DNA of 54,195 nucleotides, taken from NCBI RefSeq assembly GCF_031127905.1, contig NZ_JARXIC010000028.1, forward strand, positions 1 through 54,195. Direction: 5' to 3'. The translations under genes were made by a program, and so were the position numbers. The DNA comes from Thalassobacterium sedimentorum (GTDB lineage Bacteria > Verrucomicrobiota > Verrucomicrobiia > Opitutales > Coraliomargaritaceae). Shown here in pieces: positions 26,240 to 35,858 of the stretch. Every line of letters starts with the position of its first letter. Position 1 is the first letter of the stretch. The notes beneath the pieces were generated by a model. The model was given only the letters and a program-made list of their open reading frames with translations, searched no databases and was not told the origin of the DNA.

Positions 26240-28495
26240 TTAAAAGGCTCCGCTTTGGCGGAAGAGGTTTAGGTAATAGTTATCCGCCTGTGGAATGACG
26301 CCGTGCCGATCACGGATGGCTTTTCTGAGTCCACGAATGCTGGCATAGTATTGTTCATCTGTGCCCTCGCCTGCCGCATACAATGCTTCTGCTTGAGCCA
26401 AGGCCTCGGACAAATCCGGAGCAGGCTTTTGCAGCTGTTTAAGCGCCGCCGAGGCTTCATGCCCCAACTGGATCAAGGCATAAAGACCTGGCCGGAAGGG
26501 ATAGGCATGCTTGAGATACGATGAATCGGCATGACTGGACGACACCTCCCGATAGGACGGCAGTGTCTCAGACATCACTAGAAAGCCCTCGCTGTCGGTC
26601 ATGCAAAAAACCGCATGGGAGGTGCCCGGCGGCACCCGCCCCTCAATACGACCGCCAGTAATCTCAGCGGGTGCTTCAAACCACATTTCACGGCGTCCGC
26701 GTGAAAGCTCAAACTCGCCGCCGTTCACCGTGTAAAGCAGCTTAGCATCCACGATGCTCGATGTATCCTTGCCTGTTTCAACTTCGACCCAGATACGGTC
26801 GCGGTCTTCACCGCGCGCGAGAACTTCGGGGATATTGTCCTGATGTTCGTGGCTCTCAATCGTCGGATTTTTATAAGGGTAGCTCACCCCAGCCGCATCC
26901 AGAAAGGCATCCAGTTCACTCAATAATTCTTGAGTCAATTCCGGCATGGCATCGGCCAGGTTATTCGCTTCCCCCACATCCGCCATTGAGCCATCCTCAT
27001 GATACAGCCGATAGAGCGAAACCATGGGGTCTTTATTATTCCCCGGCCCAAGATTACGATACACCTTCCATGGTCCCTTGCGCATTGCAGCGCCGGAGGA
27101 CAATTCGATCGGAAAATAGAAATAAATGCTCTCACGTGCGGTGCCATCCGCAAAACGAGCCACTGAGTCTGTGCCTTCAAATAATGGGCGAATATTACAT
27201 CCATCCAGTTTTGGATTATCCGACTCAGGCAATCCAACCAGATCAACAAAAGTTGGATATAAATCGATTAAAGAAATCGGAGTGTCGCAAACAGAGCCTT
27301 CGGGAACATTAGGACCACTGACAATGAATGGAATGCGCACGCCCCCTTCATGTATGTCCTGTTTTCCTTCACGCAGCGGGAAATTATCAGTGACAGTGCC
27401 CCCCGCGCGGCGCACGAGTCCCCCATTGTCCGAACTCACGATGATATAGGTATTATCAATGAGCTTGTGTCCGGGGTTACGGGGATCCTCCGTATCTTCC
27501 AAATAGCTGATGACCTCGCCAATCATCCAGTCGAGCTCATCCACCATCGTGGCATAATACGGATCTGTTTTGCCGCCCAGCCCCACATTAATCGTTCCCG
27601 GATCCGTCGGAAAATCCAGGCCCATTTTTTTGCAATAATACTCCAGACGCTTGCGGTCCCGGGTTTGGATCGGGCCATGCACGTAATAGGTGCAGTAATT
27701 CAGGAAAAATGGCTCTGCGTGATGCTTCTCGAGCCACTTGAGCGCGACATCGAGCGTCTTGTCAAAAGGCCGCCCATCGTCACCTAATTGAAAGGGATCA
27801 TCGGGGTCTTCAGTCGCCCAGCCTGTGATACGGTCAGGCTTCATCGTTTTCGCCAAACCGTTGTGCTGGTTACGCAGTTGATTCCTTGGGCCCCAAATAT
27901 CCGGATCCGGATAGTAAGTGCCCCCCTTCCCCAAATCATCGACATAGCCAAGATCAAACCCATAGTCGCCAGGAAACGGATACCCGTTACTACGCCCGCC
28001 CAAATGCCATTTCCCGACATGGCCCGTCGTATAACCCGCCCGTTTCAGCTCTTTGGGAATCGTCATTTCCGTCAGCGGTAAGCGATAACGATAGAATGGA
28101 TTTATATAGGTAAAATTGGGTGAATACGCCCGCGGCAACTTGCCCCCCATCACATGATAAATCCCCGTATGGGCTGGATATTGACCCGAGATATAGGCCG
28201 CCCGCGAAGGGGCACAAGTCGGCGATGGCGAATACGCCTGCATAAATCTACGCCCCCGCTGGGCCAACTTATCTAAATTAGGCGTCTCAAAAGGAGTCTC
28301 ACCATCCACATCCATGCAGACAGGATCCTGCCAACCAAAATCATCAGTCAAGATGTGCACGATATTCGGCTTGGGCCGCTCACTCCCTCCAAGTGCAGCC
28401 CGTCCCTCCGCTGCGTATAAATCTGCGCACAGGGCAGCACATAGCGAAAAAATAAAAAGACAAAACCATTGGGGATTCTTACGGGGGTATTGCAT
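26240..28495 (-). CDS. S1-family sulfatase with extended C-terminus
   Basis: 751 residues, much longer than the 450-550 of ordinary S1 sulfatases. The core (about 40-560) has ILTDDFGW, CAPSR with Cys94 as the formylglycine site, GHVGKWHLGG with the usual Lys and His, CTYYVHGPI, and SSDNGGLV. The last 190 residues contain a beta-rich part (VEVETGKDTSSIVDAKLLY) and a helical tail (AALKQLQKPAPDLSEALAQAEALY). It should be secreted and desulfate a glycan after maturation. It heads the eight-gene operon. The promoter predicts a leader of only about 8 nt. Confidence 0.9.
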   Translation of the reverse strand: MQYPRKNPQWFCLFIFSLCAALCADLYAAEGRAALGGSERPKPNIVHILTDDFGWQDPVCMDVDGETPFETPNLDKLAQRGRRFMQAYSPSPTCAPSRAAYISGQYPAHTGIYHVMGGKLPRAYSPNFTYINPFYRYRLPLTEMTIPKELKRAGYTTGHVGKWHLGGRSNGYPFPGDYGFDLGYVDDLGKGGTYYPDPDIWGPRNQLRNQHNGLAKTMKPDRITGWATEDPDDPFQLGDDGRPFDKTLDVALKWLEKHHAEPFFLNYCTYYVHGPIQTRDRKRLEYYCKKMGLDFPTDPGTINVGLGGKTDPYYATMVDELDWMIGEVISYLEDTEDPRNPGHKLIDNTYIIVSSDNGGLVRRAGGTVTDNFPLREGKQDIHEGGVRIPFIVSGPNVPEGSVCDTPISLIDLYPTFVDLVGLPESDNPKLDGCNIRPLFEGTDSVARFADGTARESIYFYFPIELSSGAAMRKGPWKVYRNLGPGNNKDPMVSLYRLYHEDGSMADVGEANNLADAMPELTQELLSELDAFLDAAGVSYPYKNPTIESHEHQDNIPEVLARGEDRDRIWVEVETGKDTSSIVDAKLLYTVNGGEFELSRGRREMWFEAPAEITGGRIEGRVPPGTSHAVFCMTDSEGFLVMSETLPSYREVSSSHADSSYLKHAYPFRPGLYALIQLGHEASAALKQLQKPAPDLSEALAQAEALYAAGEGTDEQYYASIRGLRKAIRDRHGVIPQADNYYLNLFRQSGAF

Positions 28496-28509
28496 AATTC
28501 CAAAGAGTG

Positions 28510-28554
28510 ATACTACCCCATTACCCTACCCCCAACAATCGCGCATTCGCTCGA
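28510..28554 (-). promoter_or_regulatory. Operator and promoter of the sulfatase-GH115-TRAP-GH29-esterase operon
   Basis: Inverted repeat 28539-28554, plus-strand TCGCGCA-TT-CGCTCGA. TAGTAT (28510-28515) follows on the minus strand after 23 nt, identical to the hexamer of the other large operon. It lies in the 219-bp divergent region shared with the histidine-kinase gene. A lone half-site (TCGCGAT, 28584-28590) lies on the kinase side. Confidence 0.65.
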
Positions 28555-28714
28555 TAAAACCTGGTATTTATTTTCCCGACGGCTCGCGATAAACAGAGAA
28601 GAGCTTGCAAGTCGCAGGCATGCGCTTCAATGTAAACAGACCCACTACACACTGGATCTATAGTAGTAATTGTATCTCCGCCCCTAGCGATCCACGACCA
28701 ACATCGGTTCCTGC

Positions 28715-30691
28715 TTGAAGAACTTACACCCAATAAAAGCCATCTGCACATGCATCCTTTTGCTTGTATTCATACAAGCAAGTAGTGCAGAGTCCTCACA
28801 ACCGTTCACGGAACTCTGGTTGCATGAACTGGAGGCACTAAAGCAACAAACTGAAGCCGAATTGAACGGACTGGCCCATCCCAGCCTCAATAGTGGCGTG
28901 GGTGCGGTCGGGTACCGATCCAAAGCTTATGCAGACGACGGAAACCATTATGAGTGGGTACAAATCGATCTAGAAGGCAGCTACATAATAGATACGATAT
29001 TTATTATACCCACCTTGTGGCGCGATACGCGCTTCGGATTTGTCAATGATGCCTTTCCTCAGAAATTTCGTATTCTAATCGGTAATGCAGCCCATCCAGA
29101 GGGTAAGGTCATCTTCACCTACAATGCAGACGAAGCTCCCTTCACTGGGATCACGCCAATGCAAATCCCAGTGGATTCTAAACCCGCCTCATGGGTGAGA
29201 GTGGAAACCAATCACCTCACACAGCGCGCCCTCGATGGCATGTATATCTTTCAGCTATCTGAAATCATGGTCTTCGAGGGCAACGAAGACCGCGCGCTAC
29301 GTAAACCCGTGTCTGCATCGTCTCCAGTTTATGAGAGTGCGACGCGCAATGCAGGGACGCTTGTCGACGGCATCTTACCGTATTTAATCAACTCAACCGA
29401 AGAAGAGCACAGCCGCGCTTATGTCAGTGATATCGATGTAGGCGATCGCCCGGCTCTCACCATCGACCTGTTGGAAACCACTGAAATAACAGGTATCCGA
29501 CTCCATGCAACCGATCAAGCAGACACGGTCCCGACTGCACACGCGGGTGAATTTGGCCTCCCACCACATTTCATTGTCGAAACCGCCAACAACGAGGATT
29601 TCACAGATGCCGAAATTGTCTTAAATGTAAAACTGAACTCTATTTTCGAAATGGGACCAGTGCTCAGTTGGAACTTTAGCAAGCCATCACACGCACGCTA
29701 CATTCGTGTCACCGCTTTAACGCCATATTATCATAGAGAAAACCACAAGGGCTCACGTGTAAGTTTCGCCGAAATTGAAGTGCTTCAACAAGGGCTCAAC
29801 ATTGCACGAAATAAACCCATCAGTACAAACTACAAAAGTGAGACAAGTGACTCCACTCTAAGCGCACTCGTCGACGGCATGAATATCTATGGCCATATTC
29901 TGCCACAGAAACAATGGTTAGAACAATTGTCACGTCGGCACGAACTCACGATACTGCTCGGGAAACTACGAATTGAACTACAGAGGCGCTACACACAGCA
30001 AAAGTCTTTTCTCAGGTGGGCAATCATAGCAGCGATCTTCATGGCACTCGTTATTGTTTTTACCATTCCCTACTATAAAATGCTTAGTTATAGGAAGGAG
30101 GTTCACATTCGCGAGCGTATTGCGGCAAATCTACATGATGAATTGGGCGCCAACCTTCACGCAATTGGAATGTTAGGCGATGTTGCTGAACGTTCTATAA
30201 ACGTCCCCGAACGCCTCGTCGAAGCGGTCCGTCGCATTCGCGCCTTAACGGAACGCACCGGAGAGGCCGCACGTCACTGCACCAACATGCTAGAAGCACA
30301 AAATATTTGCAAGGACATCGTACTTGAAATCAAGCAAGATACTCAACGTCTCTTAGGGGACCATGAAGTCAGCTTAAGACTCTATGGTGAAGCAGAACTT
30401 GAAGCCCTCCCCCGTCGCGCTCGAATCGATCTTTATCTGTTCTTTAAAGAAAGTCTAACGAATATTAATCGACATGCGCAGGCCACCAAAGTATATATTC
30501 GTATTGCGGCCGACCCACAGATCGTAAAGCTCTCGGTTATAGACAACGGCTGCGGCATGAATGCGCCTCCAAAATCCTTACTACGCCGAGCACGCTTAAT
30601 GCGAGCTTCCATTCAAACCAAACCAGTGCAACCTCATGGAACTCACATCCGGCTCAAAATAAAACTTAAAAGAAACCGACTATTCCTATGA
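28715..30691 (+). CDS. Sensor histidine kinase with discoidin-like extracellular domains (NarX/HisKA_3 type)
   Basis: 658 residues, TTG start at 28715 giving a signal peptide (MKNLHPIKAICTCILLLVFIQASSAE); no ATG fits. The periplasmic part (about 30-430) contains two regions like F5/8-type C (discoidin) domains, e.g. YEWVQIDLEGSYIIDTIFI and RYIRVTALTPYYHREN...VSFAEIEVLQ. One membrane helix spans about 435-455. Next comes a HisKA_3 dimerisation helix, RIAANLHDELGANLH, with His474. The ATPase has the N box FFKESLTNINRHAQA and DNGCGM (Asp610), but the G2 glycine motif is degenerate (SLLRRARLMRAS). It overlaps the response-regulator gene by 4 bp. A glycan ligand is inferred from the discoidin fold and the neighbourhood. 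Confidence 0.85.
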   Translation: MKNLHPIKAICTCILLLVFIQASSAESSQPFTELWLHELEALKQQTEAELNGLAHPSLNSGVGAVGYRSKAYADDGNHYEWVQIDLEGSYIIDTIFIIPTLWRDTRFGFVNDAFPQKFRILIGNAAHPEGKVIFTYNADEAPFTGITPMQIPVDSKPASWVRVETNHLTQRALDGMYIFQLSEIMVFEGNEDRALRKPVSASSPVYESATRNAGTLVDGILPYLINSTEEEHSRAYVSDIDVGDRPALTIDLLETTEITGIRLHATDQADTVPTAHAGEFGLPPHFIVETANNEDFTDAEIVLNVKLNSIFEMGPVLSWNFSKPSHARYIRVTALTPYYHRENHKGSRVSFAEIEVLQQGLNIARNKPISTNYKSETSDSTLSALVDGMNIYGHILPQKQWLEQLSRRHELTILLGKLRIELQRRYTQQKSFLRWAIIAAIFMALVIVFTIPYYKMLSYRKEVHIRERIAANLHDELGANLHAIGMLGDVAERSINVPERLVEAVRRIRALTERTGEAARHCTNMLEAQNICKDIVLEIKQDTQRLLGDHEVSLRLYGEAELEALPRRARIDLYLFFKESLTNINRHAQATKVYIRIAADPQIVKLSVIDNGCGMNAPPKSLLRRARLMRASIQTKPVQPHGTHIRLKIKLKRNRLFL

Positions 30692-31344
30692 CCACAAAAC
30701 ATCAAATCATGTTAATCGAAGATAACCAGGAATTCCGTTCTGTATTGGAATTCTCATTATCCGGTGAGTCAGATATGGAAATCGGACGTCAATGCAGCTC
30801 TGCTGAATTTGCACTCAGAGTATTAGAAAATGAACCCGCAGACAAAGCGCCCACACTCATCTTACTAGATCTAAACTTAACCGGTATGACAGGCATCGAA
30901 GCACTCCCAGCTTTGAAGAAAATTGCACCGCAAACTCCGATCATTATTTTGAGTCAATCCAACAAAGAAACAGATGTCTTAACAGCGATCGCGAAAGGTG
31001 CTTCAGGTTATTTGCTCAAGTCTTCCACCGTTGATCAGATTATTGATGCCATTCGTGAAGTCATCGCAGGGGGCTCATCACTTGACCCAAAGGTCGCGTC
31101 TTACCTGTTAAAGCAAATAAGGGAACACGCCCCCGACGATGACGTGAACACCATACTTACTTCACGCGAGCGCGAAGTGCTTGAGTTATTGGCAGAAGGT
31201 TACGTTAAGAAAGAAATTTCAGATAAACTCGGCATTTCCTACCGAACAGTGGACACCCACATCCGACATATCTACGAGAAACTGCATGTAAACAACGGCC
31301 CTGCAGCAGTTAACGTCGCCCACAAACTCGGCCTATTTCAATAG
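30688..31344 (+). CDS. NarL/LuxR-family DNA-binding response regulator
   Basis: 218 residues. The receiver domain (1-125) has the acidic pair in LIEDNQ, phospho-acceptor Asp61 in LLDLNL, ILSQSN and Lys in YLLKSS. The C-terminal GerE/LuxR helix-turn-helix (about 150-215) reads LTSREREVLELLAEGYVKKEISDKLGISYRTVDTHI. The start overlaps the kinase stop (ATGA), so the two are translationally coupled partners. Family members bind inverted heptamers with a 2-bp gap as dimers, which is the exact form of the repeat found before the minus-strand units here. It is therefore the prime candidate regulator of the locus. Confidence 0.93.
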   Translation: MTTKHQIMLIEDNQEFRSVLEFSLSGESDMEIGRQCSSAEFALRVLENEPADKAPTLILLDLNLTGMTGIEALPALKKIAPQTPIIILSQSNKETDVLTAIAKGASGYLLKSSTVDQIIDAIREVIAGGSSLDPKVASYLLKQIREHAPDDDVNTILTSREREVLELLAEGYVKKEISDKLGISYRTVDTHIRHIYEKLHVNNGPAAVNVAHKLGLFQ

Positions 31345-31385
31345 CCTAAACTGCTTTCATTGCAGCACTTCCAGACTCAACTCAC

Positions 31386-32114
31386 TTACTCTGCTAGAGG
31401 TGTCCTCAGGTCTTTCACGACCTCAGTAATAATACGAACACCTAAGCGCCCCTTACCGCGTCGACCATCGTAATTCCTCAGAAAAACTAGGTCGCGCACC
31501 TCGGGCTCGCTATACCATTTTTTGCTGTAGAGTAAATCCCCTGCGGCATCTCGAAAAACCACCGAAACAAAGCCTGCTTTATCTAGATCCGGCTTAATGG
31601 TTAAACGCTGACCTGGCTCAATCTTCTGCGGTTTTTTATCTTCAATTTGAAAATACAAAGTTTCATTGGCAAAGCTCACGAGTCGAAATGAATTCCGAGG
31701 AAACTCATCTAACGAGTCCTCCAATGTATAAATTCGATAATCAAACACGCTCGAATTATCAGGTTCGGGTGAGATAACCACCAAGACACGCCCACCATTT
31801 TGCTGGATTACTGTTTCACCACAAACTTGATACTGCACCTCCTCGGAAACTCCGGGCTCAAGGCTGACTACTTTCTTAAATAGCTGAAAGCGTTTGGGTC
31901 CCGAATAAACATAAGGCTTGGTGCGACTTAAATTACGCATTTCAATAAGCTCGTATTGATCGCCATTCCGATAGTATACCTCCTCTACACCACGCTTGGC
32001 CCAGTCGTAACAAGTGAAAACAACACGCACCTGATTCGTACCATCCTGAGCTGAAACTTCCAGATTCAAAGCTATGCTTATGGAGAAAAAGAGGAGTATA
32101 TATCGAATCAACAT
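31386..32114 (-). CDS. Exported protein of unknown function, partner of the pseudopilin-like protein
   Basis: 242 residues from ATG at 32114, which gives a clean signal peptide (MLIRYILLFFSISIALNLEVSAQ). A longer in-frame start at 32168 would overlap the upstream gene and mask it. The mature part is beta-rich with few distinctive motifs (VVFTCYDWAKRGVEEVYYRNGDQYEL, LRNYDGRRGKGRLGVR). I do not recognise the family. It begins 13 bp after the stop of the giant pseudopilin gene, shares its operator at 35747 and converges on the regulator gene. It may help to present or assemble the larger protein. Confidence 0.8.
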   Translation of the reverse strand: MLIRYILLFFSISIALNLEVSAQDGTNQVRVVFTCYDWAKRGVEEVYYRNGDQYELIEMRNLSRTKPYVYSGPKRFQLFKKVVSLEPGVSEEVQYQVCGETVIQQNGGRVLVVISPEPDNSSVFDYRIYTLEDSLDEFPRNSFRLVSFANETLYFQIEDKKPQKIEPGQRLTIKPDLDKAGFVSVVFRDAAGDLLYSKKWYSEPEVRDLVFLRNYDGRRGKGRLGVRIITEVVKDLRTPLAE

Positions 32115-32127
32115 TACTAGGTTTATT

Positions 32128-35100
32128 TTAGAGCCACTTGAAACTGACAATTTTGAAACGACGACCAAACAAATTATTCGATGCGCTTAAATCTTCGGGC
32201 AAAGTAAAGGCATCATTTGCTTCGTCCACATACTCCGGCAAACGCTGCACAACAACCTCACAAGTAGCCTGACTCGCGACATCTCCATTCAGCGTTCGAC
32301 TTTCCCCATATGCACGAATTCGAAATGTATCCGATCGAGCAACCAGTTTAGGTCCAATCGCTTGTAGAATATCGGCTTGCTCAATAAATCCGTTGATGCC
32401 GCCCGAAGTAAAACCGGTGCCAGCATCTGAATTTTCATAATAGGTAGAATAGTCTGCGGGCACGCCCTCATTATTCTCTATATCAGAATTTAAACCAGTT
32501 GCTTTGATGGCTGCTTGTAGTGCCCCCATACGGCCCGTTTGATCAGTATCCAGTCGGCGATTGACAAAATCACTTAAACTCATGAATGGCCCACGCAATC
32601 GCACCTGCTTCACGATTTCAGCCGCTAAGCCAGTATCATCGGATTCGTCGTTAGGGGTGCCTTGATCATTCCAAATCAAATTCGGATTCACTCTGGAAAA
32701 TCCAGCCCACGCATCACCAGAGTCACCATTAGGACGTTGCGATTTAAGAAAGGGTATGCCCGTAGCCGTATCCGATATTTCAGACAAACTATCAGCTGCG
32801 AAATAATCGATGGTCATATCCCGGTTCCCGCCTAATACAGCTGCCCATGCAGCCACTGATGTGGAATTCACATTAAAACCACCCTGCATAAGCATTGATG
32901 CTCCGATCTCTTTATAACCGTCCCCCGTAGTCAACTGATTCGCTATGCTATTAGGTGTCGAATCTGTTGCTATATTTGGAATCAAGTTAGCATTTCCATA
33001 GCGATCTGGATCCTGTTCAAAAAAACGAGTCAATGCGGCTTCCAGGTTCTCACTGGCAGCATAAGCCCCTGAACTATAACTGTAGGCTGGAGCGATCCCC
33101 GAGAAATAGTATTTATCCCACAGCGCATCGTTCAGCAACCATGTCGAATCATAGCGCTCAGCAGTCTGAGGTCCAGGCATGTCCCCATACAATTCATCCT
33201 GTCGTAAACGAGGATTTGCATAAGAGTTCCCTACAGCACGCGGATTCTCGAAAATGTAGGGTGTCAACATACCATTTCTTAATTGGGCTAAAGAGGTCAT
33301 CGGTTCCGAAGGCAACGAAAATGCCGGGATATAATTACTTCCAGCAGAACTATACTCATAGCCCCAAAAGCCAGAATCGCCAAATGACTCAGGTAACATG
33401 ACATTCAGAGAGGGCTCGGAAATTAGATGTAAGTAACGATTCCGCTGTGGAAAGACACGGATGTCACCGATTGAACTGACTGACAGTGGATTGAAAGCCG
33501 CCATAATCTCCGTGGGCTCGGCAGTCGTATTCGTTGGCTTCATCAAATAATCCAAATAGCCTAACCAAGATTTTCTGGATGATAAACTGGCCCCATCAAA
33601 TGTAAGCTCAACCACATCGACTTGCTCTCCTGCAGAGGCCGCCGAGTTTGTCTGAATAGAGACAAATTGAGTTTTCAAGTGAGTTGAACGTTGGGTGCCA
33701 GTGCGTGCATTCGCGAGGTCGTCGTCATCAACAAGATAAGAAGTCGACCTGAAACGTCCGTTCTGAGCATCAGTCCCTGCCGTCTTTGTAGTGATCCCTA
33801 AGTTGACTTTGATAGTCGCAGCGCTCACTCCATCCACTAGAATCTCTCCTGCTTCGGGGTGTAGCCTTAAAATATTGCCACTCGTCGCGGTAATATTAGT
33901 CACGCCGGGGTAGCAATCTCCGTTTGTGCCAGAAGCAGAGAACAAGCGTACTTCGCCAGGCGCGAGCACAACATCACCAGCTGGATCCATCAAAAATGAA
34001 TACAATTTATCCGATGAGCCATCCCAACCGTTTTCGATTAAATAATCCGTAAGTAGCACCTCGTCGATGGCTCGTGTCCCATTATTATCAGTCACCTCGA
34101 ACTCGATGGTGACTGGAATTTCCTCATTATATTCAACTTTATAGTTCTCGAACCGAATGCTCTTATCATAGGGATTCCAGAGATAATAGACTGGGTCGAA
34201 AGCGAAAGCGATCTTAGCAGTATCGGCGACAGAGTCATACTCATAGGACGCCACCGAAAAAATTAAACGATACCCCAACATCACGGGCGTATAATTTCCA
34301 CGGCTCAAATGATACAAATAGCGGCCCCCAGAATCTGTAAACTCCTGAACAAACGGATCGCCCCCCTTTGCAAATCTCCCTTCGAGAAAATCATATGCAT
34401 TGCTTGCACTCTGCACCTCTGGATTATTGGGATAGAAAGGCTGCGCATTCAGGGTGAGATTGCCTGAACTCTGATCTAAACGCTTATATAAATTATAGTA
34501 ATCCCGCAATAAATGCCAAGTCGGACCACGCGCTTTATTGACCGTAGAAGCTGTGCCATACGGAAAATGCGCATACACATAGCGACTATAAAAATCATGT
34601 CCCGGCGCCTGGCTGATCGCACCAGTGAGTGTATTTTCCACTTCCCGATTTCCACTATCACCGACAAAATCTGAATTATTGAAATAGCTCAGCCCGTTGG
34701 GACCTTGCAGCGCACCATCCATTTCAAATGCCAACGACAAGTCTTGTTTGAAGCCCCCATTGCGGACATCAGTCATCAGGCTGTGGGAATAAATCGTGAA
34801 TTCGTGGCGATTTGCATTCACCCAAGTATTGTCCTCGGATGCGGTCAACCCTAGTTCGTCATCACTTTGAACCTTCTGCATGGCGCGGATTAGATCGTCA
34901 TTAGAAGTTGACGAGATGGGGTATGTAATTGCCGATTCCATCCCTCCTCCCATACGACCGTAGTCAATACCATAGTTTAAACCATGAACCAATGGATTTG
35001 CATAAGCATCGTCATTCAGCACTGTATTAGATGCTTGCGGCAAAGGCTTCACAGAAGCTTTAACTCCCTCATCTTCTATCCAAAAAGCATACGCAGTATC

Positions 35101-35658
35101 CTCATCCAAAGTTTCGACCAAGGGAACGCGAACATCATCGCCGATATCATCCGAATCGAAGAGAATGATACTCTCGTTGGTATCCAATACGGCGCTCGGA
35201 TATCCGACTTGATCACTCACTCCATCACTGTTTCCCGAAACGAGCCATTCGATAAATCCGTCATCATTTGAACCACTCTGCGCACCATGAGAGGCAGTTG
35301 GATTCATGTGATCAGTCGTCGAATTATTCCAAACACCAAGCCAACGGCGATTACCATCAACAGCTTCCACTCCGGCACTACCTATGGAAGAAAGAATCGA
35401 AGCGGTCGCGGTAATACGCTGATCGCCACCAGCTGCTTCCTGCAACTCACCGAGAGCAACTCGCATAGCAAGAAGCGCCGATTGCTCCGCTTTAACTCGC
35501 TCACTTGAAATGACAGAACTTTGTTGCTCAACCTGTACTAGTGTCGTTATGGACAACAATAACAGGAGGACAAAAGCCATCAAACTCAAAGCAATCACCA
35601 ACGCAAAACCATTATTTCTGTGTGACACTTCACGCAAATTAACTATCTTTAAATACAT
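32128..35658 (-). CDS. Giant pseudopilin-like protein (Verru_Chthon cassette protein A-like)
   Basis: 1176 residues. The N-terminus has a short basic leader, then Gly17-Phe18 and a long hydrophobic helix (GFALVIALSLMAFVLLLLL) followed by VEQQSSVISSERVKAEQSALLAMRVALGELQ. This is the prepilin-type methylation-site pattern of the PilX-like or Verru_Chthon cassette A proteins of Verrucomicrobiota. The remaining 1100 residues are Ser/Asn/Asp/Tyr-rich and extracellular in composition. The other usual cassette members (B, C, D) are not beside it. It has the same operator as the hydrolase genes (35747-35762). A surface fibre or scaffold that contacts the polysaccharide is possible but unproven. Confidence 0.8.
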   Translation of the reverse strand: MYLKIVNLREVSHRNNGFALVIALSLMAFVLLLLLSITTLVQVEQQSSVISSERVKAEQSALLAMRVALGELQEAAGGDQRITATASILSSIGSAGVEAVDGNRRWLGVWNNSTTDHMNPTASHGAQSGSNDDGFIEWLVSGNSDGVSDQVGYPSAVLDTNESIILFDSDDIGDDVRVPLVETLDEDTAYAFWIEDEGVKASVKPLPQASNTVLNDDAYANPLVHGLNYGIDYGRMGGGMESAITYPISSTSNDDLIRAMQKVQSDDELGLTASEDNTWVNANRHEFTIYSHSLMTDVRNGGFKQDLSLAFEMDGALQGPNGLSYFNNSDFVGDSGNREVENTLTGAISQAPGHDFYSRYVYAHFPYGTASTVNKARGPTWHLLRDYYNLYKRLDQSSGNLTLNAQPFYPNNPEVQSASNAYDFLEGRFAKGGDPFVQEFTDSGGRYLYHLSRGNYTPVMLGYRLIFSVASYEYDSVADTAKIAFAFDPVYYLWNPYDKSIRFENYKVEYNEEIPVTIEFEVTDNNGTRAIDEVLLTDYLIENGWDGSSDKLYSFLMDPAGDVVLAPGEVRLFSASGTNGDCYPGVTNITATSGNILRLHPEAGEILVDGVSAATIKVNLGITTKTAGTDAQNGRFRSTSYLVDDDDLANARTGTQRSTHLKTQFVSIQTNSAASAGEQVDVVELTFDGASLSSRKSWLGYLDYLMKPTNTTAEPTEIMAAFNPLSVSSIGDIRVFPQRNRYLHLISEPSLNVMLPESFGDSGFWGYEYSSAGSNYIPAFSLPSEPMTSLAQLRNGMLTPYIFENPRAVGNSYANPRLRQDELYGDMPGPQTAERYDSTWLLNDALWDKYYFSGIAPAYSYSSGAYAASENLEAALTRFFEQDPDRYGNANLIPNIATDSTPNSIANQLTTGDGYKEIGASMLMQGGFNVNSTSVAAWAAVLGGNRDMTIDYFAADSLSEISDTATGIPFLKSQRPNGDSGDAWAGFSRVNPNLIWNDQGTPNDESDDTGLAAEIVKQVRLRGPFMSLSDFVNRRLDTDQTGRMGALQAAIKATGLNSDIENNEGVPADYSTYYENSDAGTGFTSGGINGFIEQADILQAIGPKLVARSDTFRIRAYGESRTLNGDVASQATCEVVVQRLPEYVDEANDAFTLPEDLSASNNLFGRRFKIVSFKWL

Positions 35659-35718
35659 TTTCGCGCTATGGGGGATCAGGTAGTAGGGAGTAGAAGAAGC
35701 TAAACTTTAGCCTCAATT

Positions 35719-35762
35719 AGTCTAGCAGAATCCAAATGTTTGTATATCGCGCGTTCTCGCGA
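35719..35762 (-). promoter_or_regulatory. Operator and promoter of the pseudopilin-like unit
   Basis: Inverted repeat 35747-35762, plus-strand TCGCGCG-TT-CTCGCGA. TAGACT (35719-35724) follows on the minus strand after 22 nt. Predicted start near 35712, leader about 54 nt. Confidence 0.62.
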
Positions 35763-35858
35763 CGATCTATATTGAACTCAAATTTAAAAGTATAATAGTT
35801 AAAATCTGGGCTAAATCCCTAAGTAATGAGGGAATCTTGAGCACTCATTGCTCCACTT

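Noticed and set aside
28636-28664. Possible sigma-70 promoter for the histidine kinase (TATAGT at 28659)
   Set aside because: No acceptable -35 was found at the right distance and the operator rule does not apply on this side, so the promoter remains unassigned.
31345-31385. Possible bidirectional terminator between the regulator gene and the convergent exported-protein gene
   Set aside because: Only a 4-bp stem (CTGC/GCAG) is visible and no T-run follows.
35822-35851. Possible hairpin after the sulfatase gene 35859-37277
   Set aside because: The stem is AT-rich with a 13-nt loop and no T-run on the minus strand, so it is too weak to call a terminator.
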